From positions 435,714-499,713 of the forward strand of contig NW_005434659.1 in NCBI RefSeq assembly GCF_000315625.1: a stretch of 64,000 bases of DNA, given 5' to 3'. Positions 11,401 through 22,768 of this stretch are shown one piece after another (the stretch's first letter is position 1; each line of letters starts with the position of its first letter). The translations under genes and the position numbers were made by a program. The stretch is from Guillardia theta CCMP2712 (lineage: Eukaryota > Cryptophyceae > Pyrenomonadales > Geminigeraceae). The notes under the pieces are model-generated. The model had not been told where the DNA came from and made no database searches. It worked only from the letters and a program-made list of their open reading frames with translations.

Positions 11401-14400
11401 GAACTTTCTCTCGCCCCCACCAGGAGCCCAGCTGCTGCTCCGAGGAGAAGGCTACACCGACGGCTACGTTCTCGTGGAGCAGCTGGAGCAGGACAGCGAG
11501 TCCCTCCTCTCCTCGCCCTCCGGCATCCTGGGCAACGTGGCGCTGGCAGACCTTCAGCTTCTAGAGCATGACTTCTTGCAAGTGCTCGAGCTCGTCCCCC
11601 TTCACCTTGTGGAGACAGCGGAGGAGGTGAAGGGCCTCTGCTTCGTTGGCCCCTCCTCCTCTCCTCTCCTCGTCGTCACCGTCTCCAACCGCCTGCTCTT
11701 CTTCTCTCCAACCGTGAGGGGACCCGGCGGGAAGAGGCTGCAGCACGTACGCACCAGGACTCAGGCCCAGCTGCGAGGGAGAGCAGAGGAGGGAGAGTTT
11801 CCCACGTGGGAGGCTGTTGAGGAGAGGGTTCACGATGCAGACATAGTATTCGTGCGCGATGTCTCCACAGACAGCTCCCCGAGCATCGTCCTCTCCTGCT
11901 GTCAGAGAGGGCTCGTCTCCTTCACAGACTGCCGGCCGCTCGTCTCGGACGGAGCAGCAGACAGGTTGTTCTCCAGCTACCTCAAGCAAAAGCAGCTGCT
12001 GAGGGTCTTGAGGACCATTGACGCTGAGATGGCGAGGAGGGAGGTCGACTTCTCGACGCTGCTCATCGACACTCAGAGGCTGCAGGAAGAGAAGTTGTCC
12101 CACCTCCTTGCCCTGCAGCTCAGTCGAAAAGGGGGAGGGCAGGAGGGGAAGCGCGAGCGCGAGAAAGCGCTGCAAGAGCTAGAGAGGATCTTCCGGACCC
12201 TGGACGAACGTCAGGACATGGTGGAGGAGATGAGTACGACTCTGATGTCTCGCCTTCCCTCCCACATGTTGAGCAAGCAGCTCTCATCTTATCACGTTGG
12301 CAAAGTCCTTGAGGTCACCCTGGATTGGATGCTGCAAGAGGGCCTGGGACAGGGGGGCAGGACTATCGCCGATCACCGGCACTTGAAGACGCTGCTCAGG
12401 ACGCCGACCATGTCGAGGAGGTCCTTGGACCCTTTGAAGCAGAAGATTGACCTGGAAGTCATCTTTCATCACCTCAAGGATACCCCCGACCGGCTCTCCC
12501 TCAAGAGGTTCGCTCAGTTCTGCAAGGGTCGCAGACTGGACAGGAGGTACCCCGGCGAGTTGGACGACCTGGCGCACACACTCTTCATGGGGCAGGTGAA
12601 TGAAAACTCCTTCCCCTTGTCGTTGTTGATGGGCGACGAGCAGGGCCGCGATAACGACGAGAATGTCGAAGCTGTGGAGCTCCTTGAGGTTGAAAGCATT
12701 GCCTCCTATCTCCCCCTCCTCCCCACCCCTCCCCTATCCTCCTATCTCTTCCCGTCTCCTCTCGTCTTTCCTCTTCTTCTTTGCCCTCCTCTGCCCTCTT
12801 CCTCTTCGTAGGCCTCCTCTTCGCTCCTGCGCTGGTTGCCTCTCTCCTCTCTCCTCTCTCCTCTCTCTCCTCTCTCTCTCCTCGTCTTTTCCCATCAATT
12901 CATATGTTTGCAGTTCCTGCTCTTCTTCATCCCTGAGTTGGACGAAAGTTACCTCTTCAGCCACCTCAAGGCTGGCAGCGAGGACGAAACTTTCCGAGCG
13001 GAAGATTGGCTAGTGGAGGAGGGAGAAGAGGAAGAGGATGTCGAACTTTTGCCGCAGGCCGATGACGACGAAGAGCAGGACGGTATACAAGAAGCAGGCA
13101 GGGTTACAGAGGCTCTGGTCAGAGCGGTAGACACGAACGCCATCCAAGTGCTGGATCTGTCAAAGTTCAAACTCTCGTCGCCAGAGGGCAGGATGGGCCG
13201 TGATGAGCTGGCTGCCATCCACGACCTCTTCAGCAGCATTGCCGCCTGCACATCGCTCAAGTATCTGTCCGTGGACTATCAGCAGGAGCTCTGCTCCTTC
13301 GACTTCTTCTGGCGTTCCCTCGCGCTCAACAGCTCCATCCACGAGCTCTCCTTGCAGAACTTGCAGCTGGACAGGAGGCACGCCGGTGCCATCGCAAGGT
13401 GTCTGGATCACAACACCACCCTCAGGAATCTCGACCTCAGTCACAACAACCTGACCCGAGGGCTCGGAACGATCGCCAGCTCGCTCGCAGACAACCAGAG
13501 CCTGCTATGTCTCGATCTCAGTGAGAACAACCTTGATGACGTGGACATCTCCGACCTCCTGGACGGCCTGTCGTACAACCGACAGCTGAAGAGCCTGTGG
13601 ATGAACGGGAACAAGATACTCCAGCACGGCTTCCAGCAGATCACAAGATGCCTCGAGAGCAGAAACTTCGTGGTGGAGAAGTTTTCCGCTTTCAATCAGG
13701 CAATCGACCGCGAAGGAAACCTGCAGATCAACGTCTGTGGGATGGACTGCTTCCTGTCAGTGAGGGAGGAGGAGCAAGAACTAGATCAGCAGACCTGTGG
13801 GTTTTGTCATGATGCTCGGGAGGGGAGGCGCTGACAAGCTTGTCCGCAGGCGTCCACCGGGCCGCGTCGGACAGTCGATGCCACGAGTTTGTCGACAGGC
13901 TGCTGCTGCTCGCAGCGGGGCAGGAGCAGGACGAGCTACAGCAGTTCATTCTGGACAACTTCACGTCCGTTCTCGACATCCCCATCCTCCCCTCCGTCGC
14001 CCGTCGCATCGTCCAAGGGCTGCGGTCCCACTTGGAGCTCATCCGAGTGCGGGGGTACCGACAGAAGATCGATCTCCTGCTCGCTCCAGAGGGGATAAGA
14101 GCGAGGAGGAGCAAGATGGCTCGGGAAGCTGCAAGGCTCAAGGAGCTGGTGGAGGACCTCCGTAGGAGCTCCTCCCCTCCTGCTCCTCGGTCCCTCGGAC
14201 GGGATCTGCTCCGCCTGTCTCCTCTCGTCTCCCTCCAGGAACTGCCTGAGTCCGTCGCGGCAGAGAAGCTGCAAGCACTCGCGTGCGATGTCGAGGACCC
14301 AGAGGACGCGGCGCTCTTGCTCCGCCTGTACTCGCCGCTCAGTGAAGAGCAGGGAAGTAAGGAAGCGCAAGAGCAAGGGCAAGGCGACAAGAGCACAGCC

Positions 14401-16127
14401 GAGTCTCTCCCCAAAGAGGACGCTGCTTCAGTCGTCGACGAAGCTGCACTCGAGGAAGGCGATGACGTGGTTTTGAGTGTCCTGGGGATCCCAAGAGGCT
14501 CTCAAGGGAAGTTGTTGGAGGTCAACGAGACACACAGAGCGCCCTCTGCCTCCTCCTCCTCCTCCTCTTTTTTTCACAATGTCTCCTTGCAGCGCTCCTT
14601 CTCTGCTTCCTCCTTCAGAACTCTTGCCGAGCAGCCGTCAAGCTCTCCCGGCCCGCTGGCCGAGCTGGTAAGGAGCAATCGGGAAGTTGAGGATGTTGCC
14701 TCGCAGGAGACGTCATGGGGAAGGATAGTGCGAGCAGAGAAAAATGTAGAGGTCCACGTGCACAAACTCGTGAGATTGGGGAGAACAACGTGGACTCTTG
14801 AGGACCTGTCGTTTCTTCCTTGGGACCAGTTTAAGGGTTGCCAGGCTGCCGACGAAGAGGAGGAGGAGGAGGAGGAGGAGGACGTTCGTAGCATCTCTGA
14901 GACTGTTCAGCATGGAAGACGGCTGGCACTTGCTGCTCTTGACGGATCGTCGGCTGGGTGTCTTGGGTGGCTGGACATGAAAATTTTCGAGCTTGTTGGC
15001 GCCACCGAAGGAGAGGAGAGGAGGCGACGCTTTGCACTGATGACCCTGCTGAGCTCTGACTGCAAGCAAGGCGCGTACAGGACGTCAGTCAGCAATGCTG
15101 GGCGGCAGGAGGAGGAGCAGAGGGGGGGAGGAGCGCGCACATGGGAATGGAATGAGAGGTTCAGATTCGCCCTCCCCGGCCGATCTTGCCGTCTGATGGT
15201 GGAAGTATTTGAGGAGCCTTCCTCTGGGACTAGCAGGTTCGTCGGGCGAGCCGAAGTTGCTGTAGAAGTTCACAGCAAGTTCGTCGTCTTCGATGGCCGA
15301 GCCGTCAAGCTCTCAGTGGATCAAGTCTCCCGCGACCAGGCTCGCTGCTTCCTCCTCACCAGTCCCCCGGGCTCGGCCTCGACGCCACCGACCTCCTCCG
15401 TCAGAATCCAGCTTTGCTGCCGTCTCCTCCGCTCACTTCCTGTAGCTGCCAACCTTCGTCAGTGGCTCTCCAACCGATCCTTGCTGCAGTTTGAAACGGG
15501 AGGCAGGCAGCAGCCTCCTCGCATACAGGGCGGCTCCGTTGGAGAGCGTGAGAGTTGTAGAGGAGAGGCTGCGTCGTATGCTGGAGCGCTCTCAGCTCGC
15601 AACTCCACCATAGACGAGGAAGAGGTCGAAGAGAGGGACGGGCTGACTCGCTTGCAAGCCGAGCATGTCTCCTCGCTTCCTCTCCAGCGTCCCAGGTCAG
15701 GTGGAGCGGATCGCGCCCCGACCTGGTCGCAACTTGTGGCTGATGGGTTCTATGTGAGCACCAAGGATGGAAGGGTCTGCCTTGAGCCGAGCTCAGAGGA
15801 GGCAAGGAGGGTCACCCTCCGCCACAGGGTCTTGTCTGCATTGCGATCGGCAGCTATGGTGCTGGAAGCCAGGAGGAGGAGAGCAAGACCCGTCTCAAGG
15901 TGATCCGATCGCCTCTTGCAGTGCAGGGACTCGAAGAGACTCAGTGGGGGAAGGAGGAGGAGGAGGAGGAGGAGGAGGAGGAGGAGGAGGAGGAGGAGGA
16001 GGAGGAGGAGGAGGATCCTTGTTGTGTTTGACCAGACACGAGCCAATCGGTTGACTGATTTCGCAGGTGGAACCGCGCGAGCATGCTGCTGGATCGCTGG
16101 AATGAAGAGTTCTTCTGCCATGACTGA
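8403..16127 (+). CDS. Giant WD40 + leucine-rich-repeat + C2-like scaffold protein, multi-exon
   Basis: A chain of long exons makes one gene of well over 2,000 codons. The N-terminal part carries WD40 units (SADRTVKLWRL near 8640, SGGHDRRVKLWS near 9510, and FGVKLWRLL at about 11300 after a helical segment at about 9890-10640). A second helical part is followed, from about 13140, by RNH1/NLR-type leucine-rich repeats (LRNLDLSHNNLTRGL, LLCLDLSENNLDDV, LKSLWMNGNKI). The LRR exon joins the next across a 53-nt intron (13797-13849), with a Cys codon split T|GC in phase. The next exon ends in a C2-like domain (LGWLDMKIFELVG to RFVGRAEVAVE, about 14965-15250). A final intron (15900-16066, holding a GGA microsatellite) leads to a short last exon reading WNRASMLLDRWNEEFFCHD and then TGA. 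The phase agreement is why I treat this as one gene. I know no family with this exact order. A scaffold, perhaps membrane-binding through C2, is inference. Confidence 0.75.
15952..16016. repeat. (GGA)n microsatellite in the last intron of the WD40/LRR/C2 gene
   Basis: An uninterrupted run of about 21 GGA triplets lies inside the final intron. Retaining it would give a poly-Gly or poly-Arg tract. Confidence 0.9.
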
Positions 16128-17262
16128 CCGGTCTGCCCCTGGCTCGAACTCAGTCCACTAGTCTAGTAGTGGCACAGATGACGATGTTCCGGCAGCTGCC
16201 ATGACAGTGGGCACTGGCAGGCCCTCGGCACAGGCTGTGCCAGTCATGATGTGTCATAACCGCAAAACCCTTCACTGGGCCTGTGACATCCGACGGTGAG
16301 TCACAGTGAACTTCGGACTCACTGAAGAAACTTTCGGCTCTGGACACCGTGAATAAAACTTGTCGAGTCAAGTTCTGGTCAGGGTCAGGACACTGTTGTT
16401 GAGGCTCTGAAAGTCGAGTCCAATGACGACCCTTTATGCTATTCAGTCGCCACAGACCGCCATGTAGCGCGGCAGAGCTACAAAGAGGAGGGCCTCCCTC
16501 AGCTGTATGATTGAGGCTCCGCTCATGCGACGGTCACAGTCTACCGTATGATCCGAGTGTCATGCCGAAGTTTAAGCGGCTTCACAGTGATGCTGCAGTT
16601 GAACGCTCGGCCATCGTGACAGTGACACCGGCCTGTCTTCTGCACTGCCCGAGTCAACGTCAATTCTTCACCGTCATCTGATCTGCCAGGCTCAGAAGAC
16701 GATAAGAATGGGATGCTCAGATGACGATGAATAAGAATGATCATTTCAATCATGGCATCGAATTGCCGGACGCGGCGGTGACAGTCACCCGTCGGCCCGG
16801 CATTGCCGGGCGGAGTCCGATCGTCCAGGCTGCCCGCCGGCCCGGCGGGACTCCGAGTCCCGGCCGGCCGCGCCGCCGGGGGCGGCGAGTCACGGTCCCG
16901 GGTCCGGGGAACCGTTGACTCGGGTGACGGTGACTTCCGATCACTGAGTGCGCAGTGACTTCAATGAACTGAGTCAGGACCGTGGACTCCGTTGAACTTG
17001 AGTGAAAGAGGGGAAACCGGGACTCGGGGGCCGGGAACTTCAGTGAAGAGAGAAGAAAAAAAAAGTGATTAACTCATTCAAGTTTACAAACTGGAATCTG
17101 GAATTTACAGGGAGCCGGCGGACCGTCGCCGCCGACGGCCCGGGCTTCCGATTGGCACTGAGCAACCGGCGGCGGCGCCCGGCCGCGAAGCCTGGCCCGG
17201 CCCGTCCGATCATCCGATTGCACTCAGTTACTCAGTGGCACGGTAGTAGGCTAGTCGTTCCG
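16128..17262. other. GC-rich intergenic island of short recurring words
   Basis: No gene is seen. The stretch is crowded with short words such as TCAGTGA, GTGACAG, GATCGG, CCGGGCC and GGCCCGG, many of them palindromic or paired with their complement nearby. It shares a 16-base word (positions 16855-16870) with the island at 61919-61934. Similar sequence recurs near 24650, 37240, 50200-50850, 59530-59700 and 61880-62600. Confidence 0.6.
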
Positions 17263-19698
17263 GGGCCTGTTTACTCAGGTCATGCTCCCAAGCGATGCTC
17301 ATCCTGTCGAAGGGGTGGGGTGATGTCAGCAAGGGATAGGATAGGCAAGATAAGGGTCATTTCTCATAGGTTTATACCGGTGCCCCAAAGAGGTATCTTC
17401 ACATCACCCCTATCTTATCCTACGGAGAGGTCCGATCTTCTTCTTATTCTTTTTTTCTAATTTTTGAATGTGACCACCGTGCCGTGCAGTAAAGGAGACC
17501 AAGATGTGTATGACCCCCTCCCACTAACCCTTATTCAGATAGTTCACCACCCCACCTCTCTTTTCCCAACCGTGTCTCGGAAACACCACCCTTCCCCACT
17601 CAACACCCTCATGTACTTTTCAACTACCCACCCACCATTAAAGTTAGCGCCTGAAATCTTGTATCCTGCCCCCCACTCCAACCCGACCTGTTTCTCGGTG
17701 CCTCGGGGAGGTCCCTGCCAGTGAGACTAAAACTATTTTATAATAGAACACGAAAGGACGCTTTTTCGTTTCAAGTCGTTCAACACCGTCTTCTAGCTTT
17801 CCTCCGGCGTAGAGCATCGAAAGCGAGTATTTCCCAATAAGAAGGTCATTCAAACGAAATTTGTCAATAAATTTGAAACTTGTCTCTCTATATTAGTATT
17901 TTGAATCTCATCAACACAAATGCATGCAGCTTGATGCTTTCAAATAACCTTATGGCGAATAAATCCTGGTCTGGCCATGTACCCTACTACTACCCATGTG
18001 ATGCTCTTACAAAAAGGAGGTAGGGTAGATAGAAGGAGCTCTCCGGTCAGTTGTGACCTACTGGGGTAGTCCGATGATCGGTACTGTGAAGCACTGTACT
18101 TTAACCTCCTTTCATTTAAATTGATTTAACTCCCTTAAAGGACCCTACCCCCCATATGGCTTCTTCATTTGACTGCACCGGTCATTTCACCCGGAACGGT
18201 TCCACCGACGTGGACACGACCTGTTCGTTGCATGGGAGACTGAGCAAGCACGTCATTAATGGCCATGGTTGAGTGATGCCCTCTTTCAACTAGTGCTCCA
18301 ATCAAAGTTTATTGTTGGTTGTACCATATCCCAAAGATATTCCACCTTAGATTCCCACACCAACGATAGTCTGTGCACTGTGCTAGACTGTACCCCACCC
18401 CCAATCCTCCTGTCGACCCACCAAGATTTTTCAATTATTATTTACCATATTTTATACCAAAAATTGAGATTTAGTTTTAAGCCTTTTTTTTTGTTTTAAC
18501 ACAAGTGCCATAATCGGCACAAGTGCTGTTGTAGGGGTGGGTACCTACCCGACCTGATCTCAATGAACTACCCCTATCTCCCATTGTTGCTGTGTGTTTA
18601 TAGCTCAATGGCACGGGGTATATGGGCTTATCAGTATAGGGGTGGTCCGACAATGGGGTGGTCCGTATATGAAGGAGATAGGGAGATCGCAACGATCCAG
18701 CTATAAGGTGGATTTTGTAGACCCTTCCCCATTCTCCACCACCCCACCGTCAACGAGATAATAAGCACCCGTAACTGACCCTCTAATCTTTGGGAAAGGG
18801 TGGGGTACTTGGACCCGTGCACCCTCCTGTCCTCGACGCTTTCCGCTTGCTTGTTCCTGCGCATGCTGTCCGTCGCCTAGTCTCACCCCCTTTGCACCCC
18901 CTCCCCCTCCGTCCCCTGTCTGGGATTTTCGTGTTGGCCCTCAGCACATTGTAGCTCGGGCGCATGAGCTAGCTTTCTAGAAGCGCTTCTTGTCTTCCTT
19001 TCTGAGTGATTACGTGGATCCTGCATGTCCTGACGTGCTCCGTACCCGTTTGCTGTTAGTCCCTCACTGTGCATGAGAAAGCATCAGAAGTCATTGATAC
19101 CCATGTCGTCAGAGCTGCCTGACTCATTGTGATTGTTGCATAATTCTGCTAAGCCTATGCCAGCAGGGTGTGCTGAATTGCATGCAGTGAATCTGATACT
19201 GTCCATTGTATGCCCAAGTTTGCGTCTGCTGCAAGTGCTTTTTGGGCCTCCCAGTTCTTGTCTCTCTATCCCAAACAAGCGTGAGGATCAGGCCTAGTTG
19301 AATAGTGTCAATAGACCGTTGAGAATCTTGTCATTGTTTGCCAGCATATATCACAAAGTTACTCAACGTTTGTCAACGTTTGTCGCAGTGGGCCCCAGTC
19401 CCCTATGTTGGTCCTCGTTGTATTACCTAAGAATACCCCTGTATATGCTCATCTTTACCATTTCAGACGCTTTCATGTATGTCAGTTTTGCTGTTTTGGT
19501 TGACTTTATATTTGAAAATGATCTTGCATGAACAAGCGTGATTTGACCGTTGTGTACAGATCGACGTCTGGTTCTACTGTCTGGCATAGTGCTTCTGTTA
19601 GGGAACAGTCGAATTCATCCAGACAGTATACAGCTTGCTGTAGCAGGTATTGGCACAACGGCGCAATCTGCTTAATCCTTGCAACGGCAAGTCTAGAG
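17263..19698. other. Long spacer with CCCC/TACC-rich blocks, no recognised gene
   Basis: About 17280-17720 and 18380-18900 are rich in CCCC, TACCCC, GGGGTGG and GGTAGGG words on either strand. In 17290-17430 a GGGGTGATGT segment is followed by an inverted copy (ACATCACCCC). Between them the sequence is AT-rich. Minus-strand open frames at about 18880-19280 are short and without resemblance. The last part holds the promoter and 5' UTR of the RWP-RK gene. Confidence 0.5.
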
Positions 19699-21411
19699 AT
19701 GGCAAAGGAAGGCGCTGGCATGGGAGACAGTGCGGGGCTGGGCAATGGATATGTTTCAATCCTTCCCATGTCCGACAACGGTTGCAGTCTCTCTGGGCAG
19801 CAAAGACAGCAAGTCGTCAAGCCCAGGATCAAGAGAAGGAAGAATCCTGAGGCCCACGATCCTTCGGAAGCCTTCCCAGTCGTGCTGAGCGCAGAGCTGC
19901 TGAAGAAACACTTTCACTTGCCACTATGCGTTGCCGCCAAGAAGATTGGGGTTTGTACGACTGCGCTCAAACAGTGAGTTAGAGATCAATTGATGTCATG
20001 TGAATGTGGGAGGGGATGATTGACACGTTGGTGCGTCGCAGGGGATGTCGAAAGATTGGAATCAAGAAGTGGCCTCATCGAAAGATCAAGATGTTGGAGC
20101 GATGCCGCGCTATCAACACAAGGAAAGAAGGAGGCAGCAACGATCAACTTCAGGTTGTGCAATACTGCTCCACGACTTGTCTCTCCTTACAACCTTCAGG
20201 ACTTGGAACGAGAGCTAAGCGGTATAGATGGAGCTTGCGACTTGTTGGAGGTGACCTGTCGATGATAAAGGAGATTGTTGCTGTTCTCATGTATATCTTG
20301 CAGTCCCGCAACGTCAACAGCATGCTTGATAGCGATGACAATTCTTCCATCTGTCCTTCAGAGATGTCACAGGTGCTGATCAATCGTCGTGCACTTCTCA
20401 GCTGATGTCGGTTCAGGCATCGACAGCAGGACTTCATATCGACGACAAAAGTCGATCTGCAGCATCCATCGCAGCGGTAATCCAAACCTTAGGACTCTCT
20501 TCTCCTCATGACATTTCCCGGACAGTTGTCCAATCAGATGGGAAGGGACGACATCTTCGCGCGCAGAAATTCCATCTGGGAGAATGTTGTGAGAAACTGC
20601 GACGTGTCCGGGGAGATGGACGATAGGAGTTTGACCTCGTCGAACAACGTGACGACTATTGATTGCTTGTAGACTCGTTGCTTACTGCTTCTGCAGGATG
20701 CCTTCGAGGACATGCCGGACTACAACTATTGGGAATCAGGTAAGAGTGGTCTACTGCTGGGTTACATGCAACTTTGTAACAAGCTTCCTAGGATCTCAAG
20801 CGCTTCTGAGGCCTTTGAATCAAGCGATCAGAGGTGGCTTCTTGGACAATCAGAGCTCTCACCGTGGGTCGGAGGATGAAGACAGGGCATCTCCTGCATC
20901 AAACCATAGTGGATCCAGCATTCCTGCGTCCCTCTTCACTTCCAACTGGATTCAGAACTTGCAGAATCGAGTCCCGAAGACGGAGTTCAGTGATGACGCT
21001 GCTTCACAAGATTCTGCACGCGGGGATCGGGCGAGTAGCACGAAAGATGCAGGAGAGGAGTCTCTTGCATGGACTGCCATCCACGAGCTGCAGAGCATGC
21101 AGGTGACGAGATGCTCGACTTCTCGACAGCGTCAGCCCCAGCTGACTCCTTCCCCGTTCTTGCAGACTCTCACTCAGGCGCTTCTTACCGAGCATGCGAA
21201 CATGGTGAACGAGCTTCTGAGCGCACAAGAGCTGCTGCTGAAGGAGCGGAAGCACTGCCGTGAGCTGCAGGTAAGGAGGTGGGAGGTACAGGAGGTGTTG
21301 ATCTTTGACGTGCGGGGTTAGGACAACATCAATGAGCTCAAGAAGACAGTCTCTCAACTGCAGATGCAGACAAGAAATGTAAATGATATGAGCGGAACCC
21401 TCGTCGCCTAA
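19699..21411 (+). CDS. RWP-RK domain transcription factor, ten exons
   Basis: The RWP-RK domain reads VVLSAELLKKHFHLPLCVAA, then KKIGVCTTALKQ across a splice into GCRKIGIKKWPHRKIKMLE. RWP-RK proteins (NLP and RKD types) are plant and algal transcription factors for nitrogen response and gamete genes; without the other NLP regions this is closer to the RKD-like type. Exons that join in phase are 19699-19973, 20042-20153, 20200-20250, 20304-20372, 20417-20476, 20526-20648, 20697-20739, 20792-21102, 21166-21270 and 21322-21411. The C-terminal part is a Ser/Asp-rich linker and then a probable coiled coil (LLTEHANMVNELLSAQELLL, ELKKTVSQLQMQ) that could dimerise the protein. The ATG at 19699 is preferred. 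An in-frame ATG at 19528 would add an unlikely Cys/Ser-rich leader. The 3' end could also splice at 21379 to an exon near 21593. Confidence 0.88.
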
Positions 21412-22009
21412 GGATGGGAAGCACTTGTATATGAGATGGAAGCATCATGTAGCCATAGCCTTTAGCGGTGACCTCATCGTTCTCACATAGTGTATCAGTA
21501 AAATTAGAAAATATATTCGTGGAAGTGATCAACACGCCAGTATGTTGGATGTCTGTTTGTTGGCAACAATGATGAATGTATTCTGTTGCAGAGGGCCACA
21601 TGGCAACGATTTTAAGCCTGGGCCTCTGACAACTAGCACAACGTTCGGAGAAATGGATCCTCGCAGAATCAGGGAGCTGAAACAGCATTATGACCTGTCA
21701 CGTGGATGGGACAGGGAAGATGTCGGAGGTCGTCATCACTCGTAACATTTTAATCGCTTCACTCTTCAACATCTGTGCATCACATGGAGCTGGACGCCGC
21801 CGCGAACAGGCTTGCGTTAAGAATAGACAGAAAGGAATAACAGACACAAAGTTTGACATTCTGACACTTGACACCGTCGAAACATTCATGTTATGAGACC
21901 GGGCTGGCAGCTGCTCCAATCCCCTCGCAAGCTCACTGGCTCACTTGCTTCACTACAGCTCGCCCGTTGTTGCCCATCCTGCAGTCGAGTTGGTGACACG
22001 TCAGCGACG
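21412..22009. other. Spacer between convergent genes
   Basis: Nothing coding is clearly visible, apart from a possible alternative last exon of the RWP-RK gene after the acceptor-like TTGCAG at about 21592. The two flanking genes converge here, so both 3' UTRs should fall in this stretch. Confidence 0.45.
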
Positions 22010-22737
22010 TCAATGATGTGTTTCACTCTTGCCGAACCTTCGCAATGAGAGAATGGATCGCACATCCTTGAGAAGCACCAGACCCGAGAGGATCTAGGAC
22101 CAGTATGAGAAGCAGCTGCTGCACTGCCTCCTCTCTCTCCCTCCCTCCTTGTCTGCTAGCTCATCCACCCAATCTCAATGCACCCAATCTTCACAGGCTC
22201 CACTGTCATCGTATCCATGTTCATCATTACCACAACTATCTCCTTCATATCATCCTCCTCCTCCTCCATCACCACCACAACCTCCTCCTCCTCCTCATCA
22301 TCATCATCATCATCATCGTGCTCATCATCGCCATCTCCATCACTATCATCCGATCCCTTCCATTGCCTACCAGCCCTCAATCAATCAATCAACATCTATC
22401 ACTCACAGGTAGCAGAGAGAGGAGAGCATCGTCGTTGGGGTCGTTGTGCCACGTCTGGATAGGGATGCCGTTGTCTGCCTGCTCGTCTACTTCAGCCACC
22501 GGCAAACGTTGCACATCATGTTAAGACATGTAGACTGTATGCCGCCGGACAGTTGTCAACGATCACGACTTGGCTGAGGTCCTAGCAGAAGCAAACTCAA
22601 CAGACACAAAAAGAGCCAAGTGTCGCCTTACCTGCCGGACAACCGAGATGTCCTTGAGAAAATTTCCCTGCGATGTTGGTGAGAGTGCCGAATGCATCGT
22701 CGTCGTCGTCGTCGTCATCATCATCATCATCATCAGT

Positions 22738-22768
<31 letters not shown>

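Noticed and set aside
13835-13849. Stop codon after the LRR exon as a true gene end
   Set aside because: A 53-nt intron with good GT/AG borders joins it in phase (Cys split T|GC) to the next 2-kb open exon.
17065-17460. 131-codon plus-strand frame in the GC-rich island
   Set aside because: It crosses two unlike compositional blocks and has no family resemblance or splice context.
18783-19278. Minus-strand frames of about 60-75 codons
   Set aside because: They have no motif, no ATG context and no joining exons; they are probably chance frames in a spacer.
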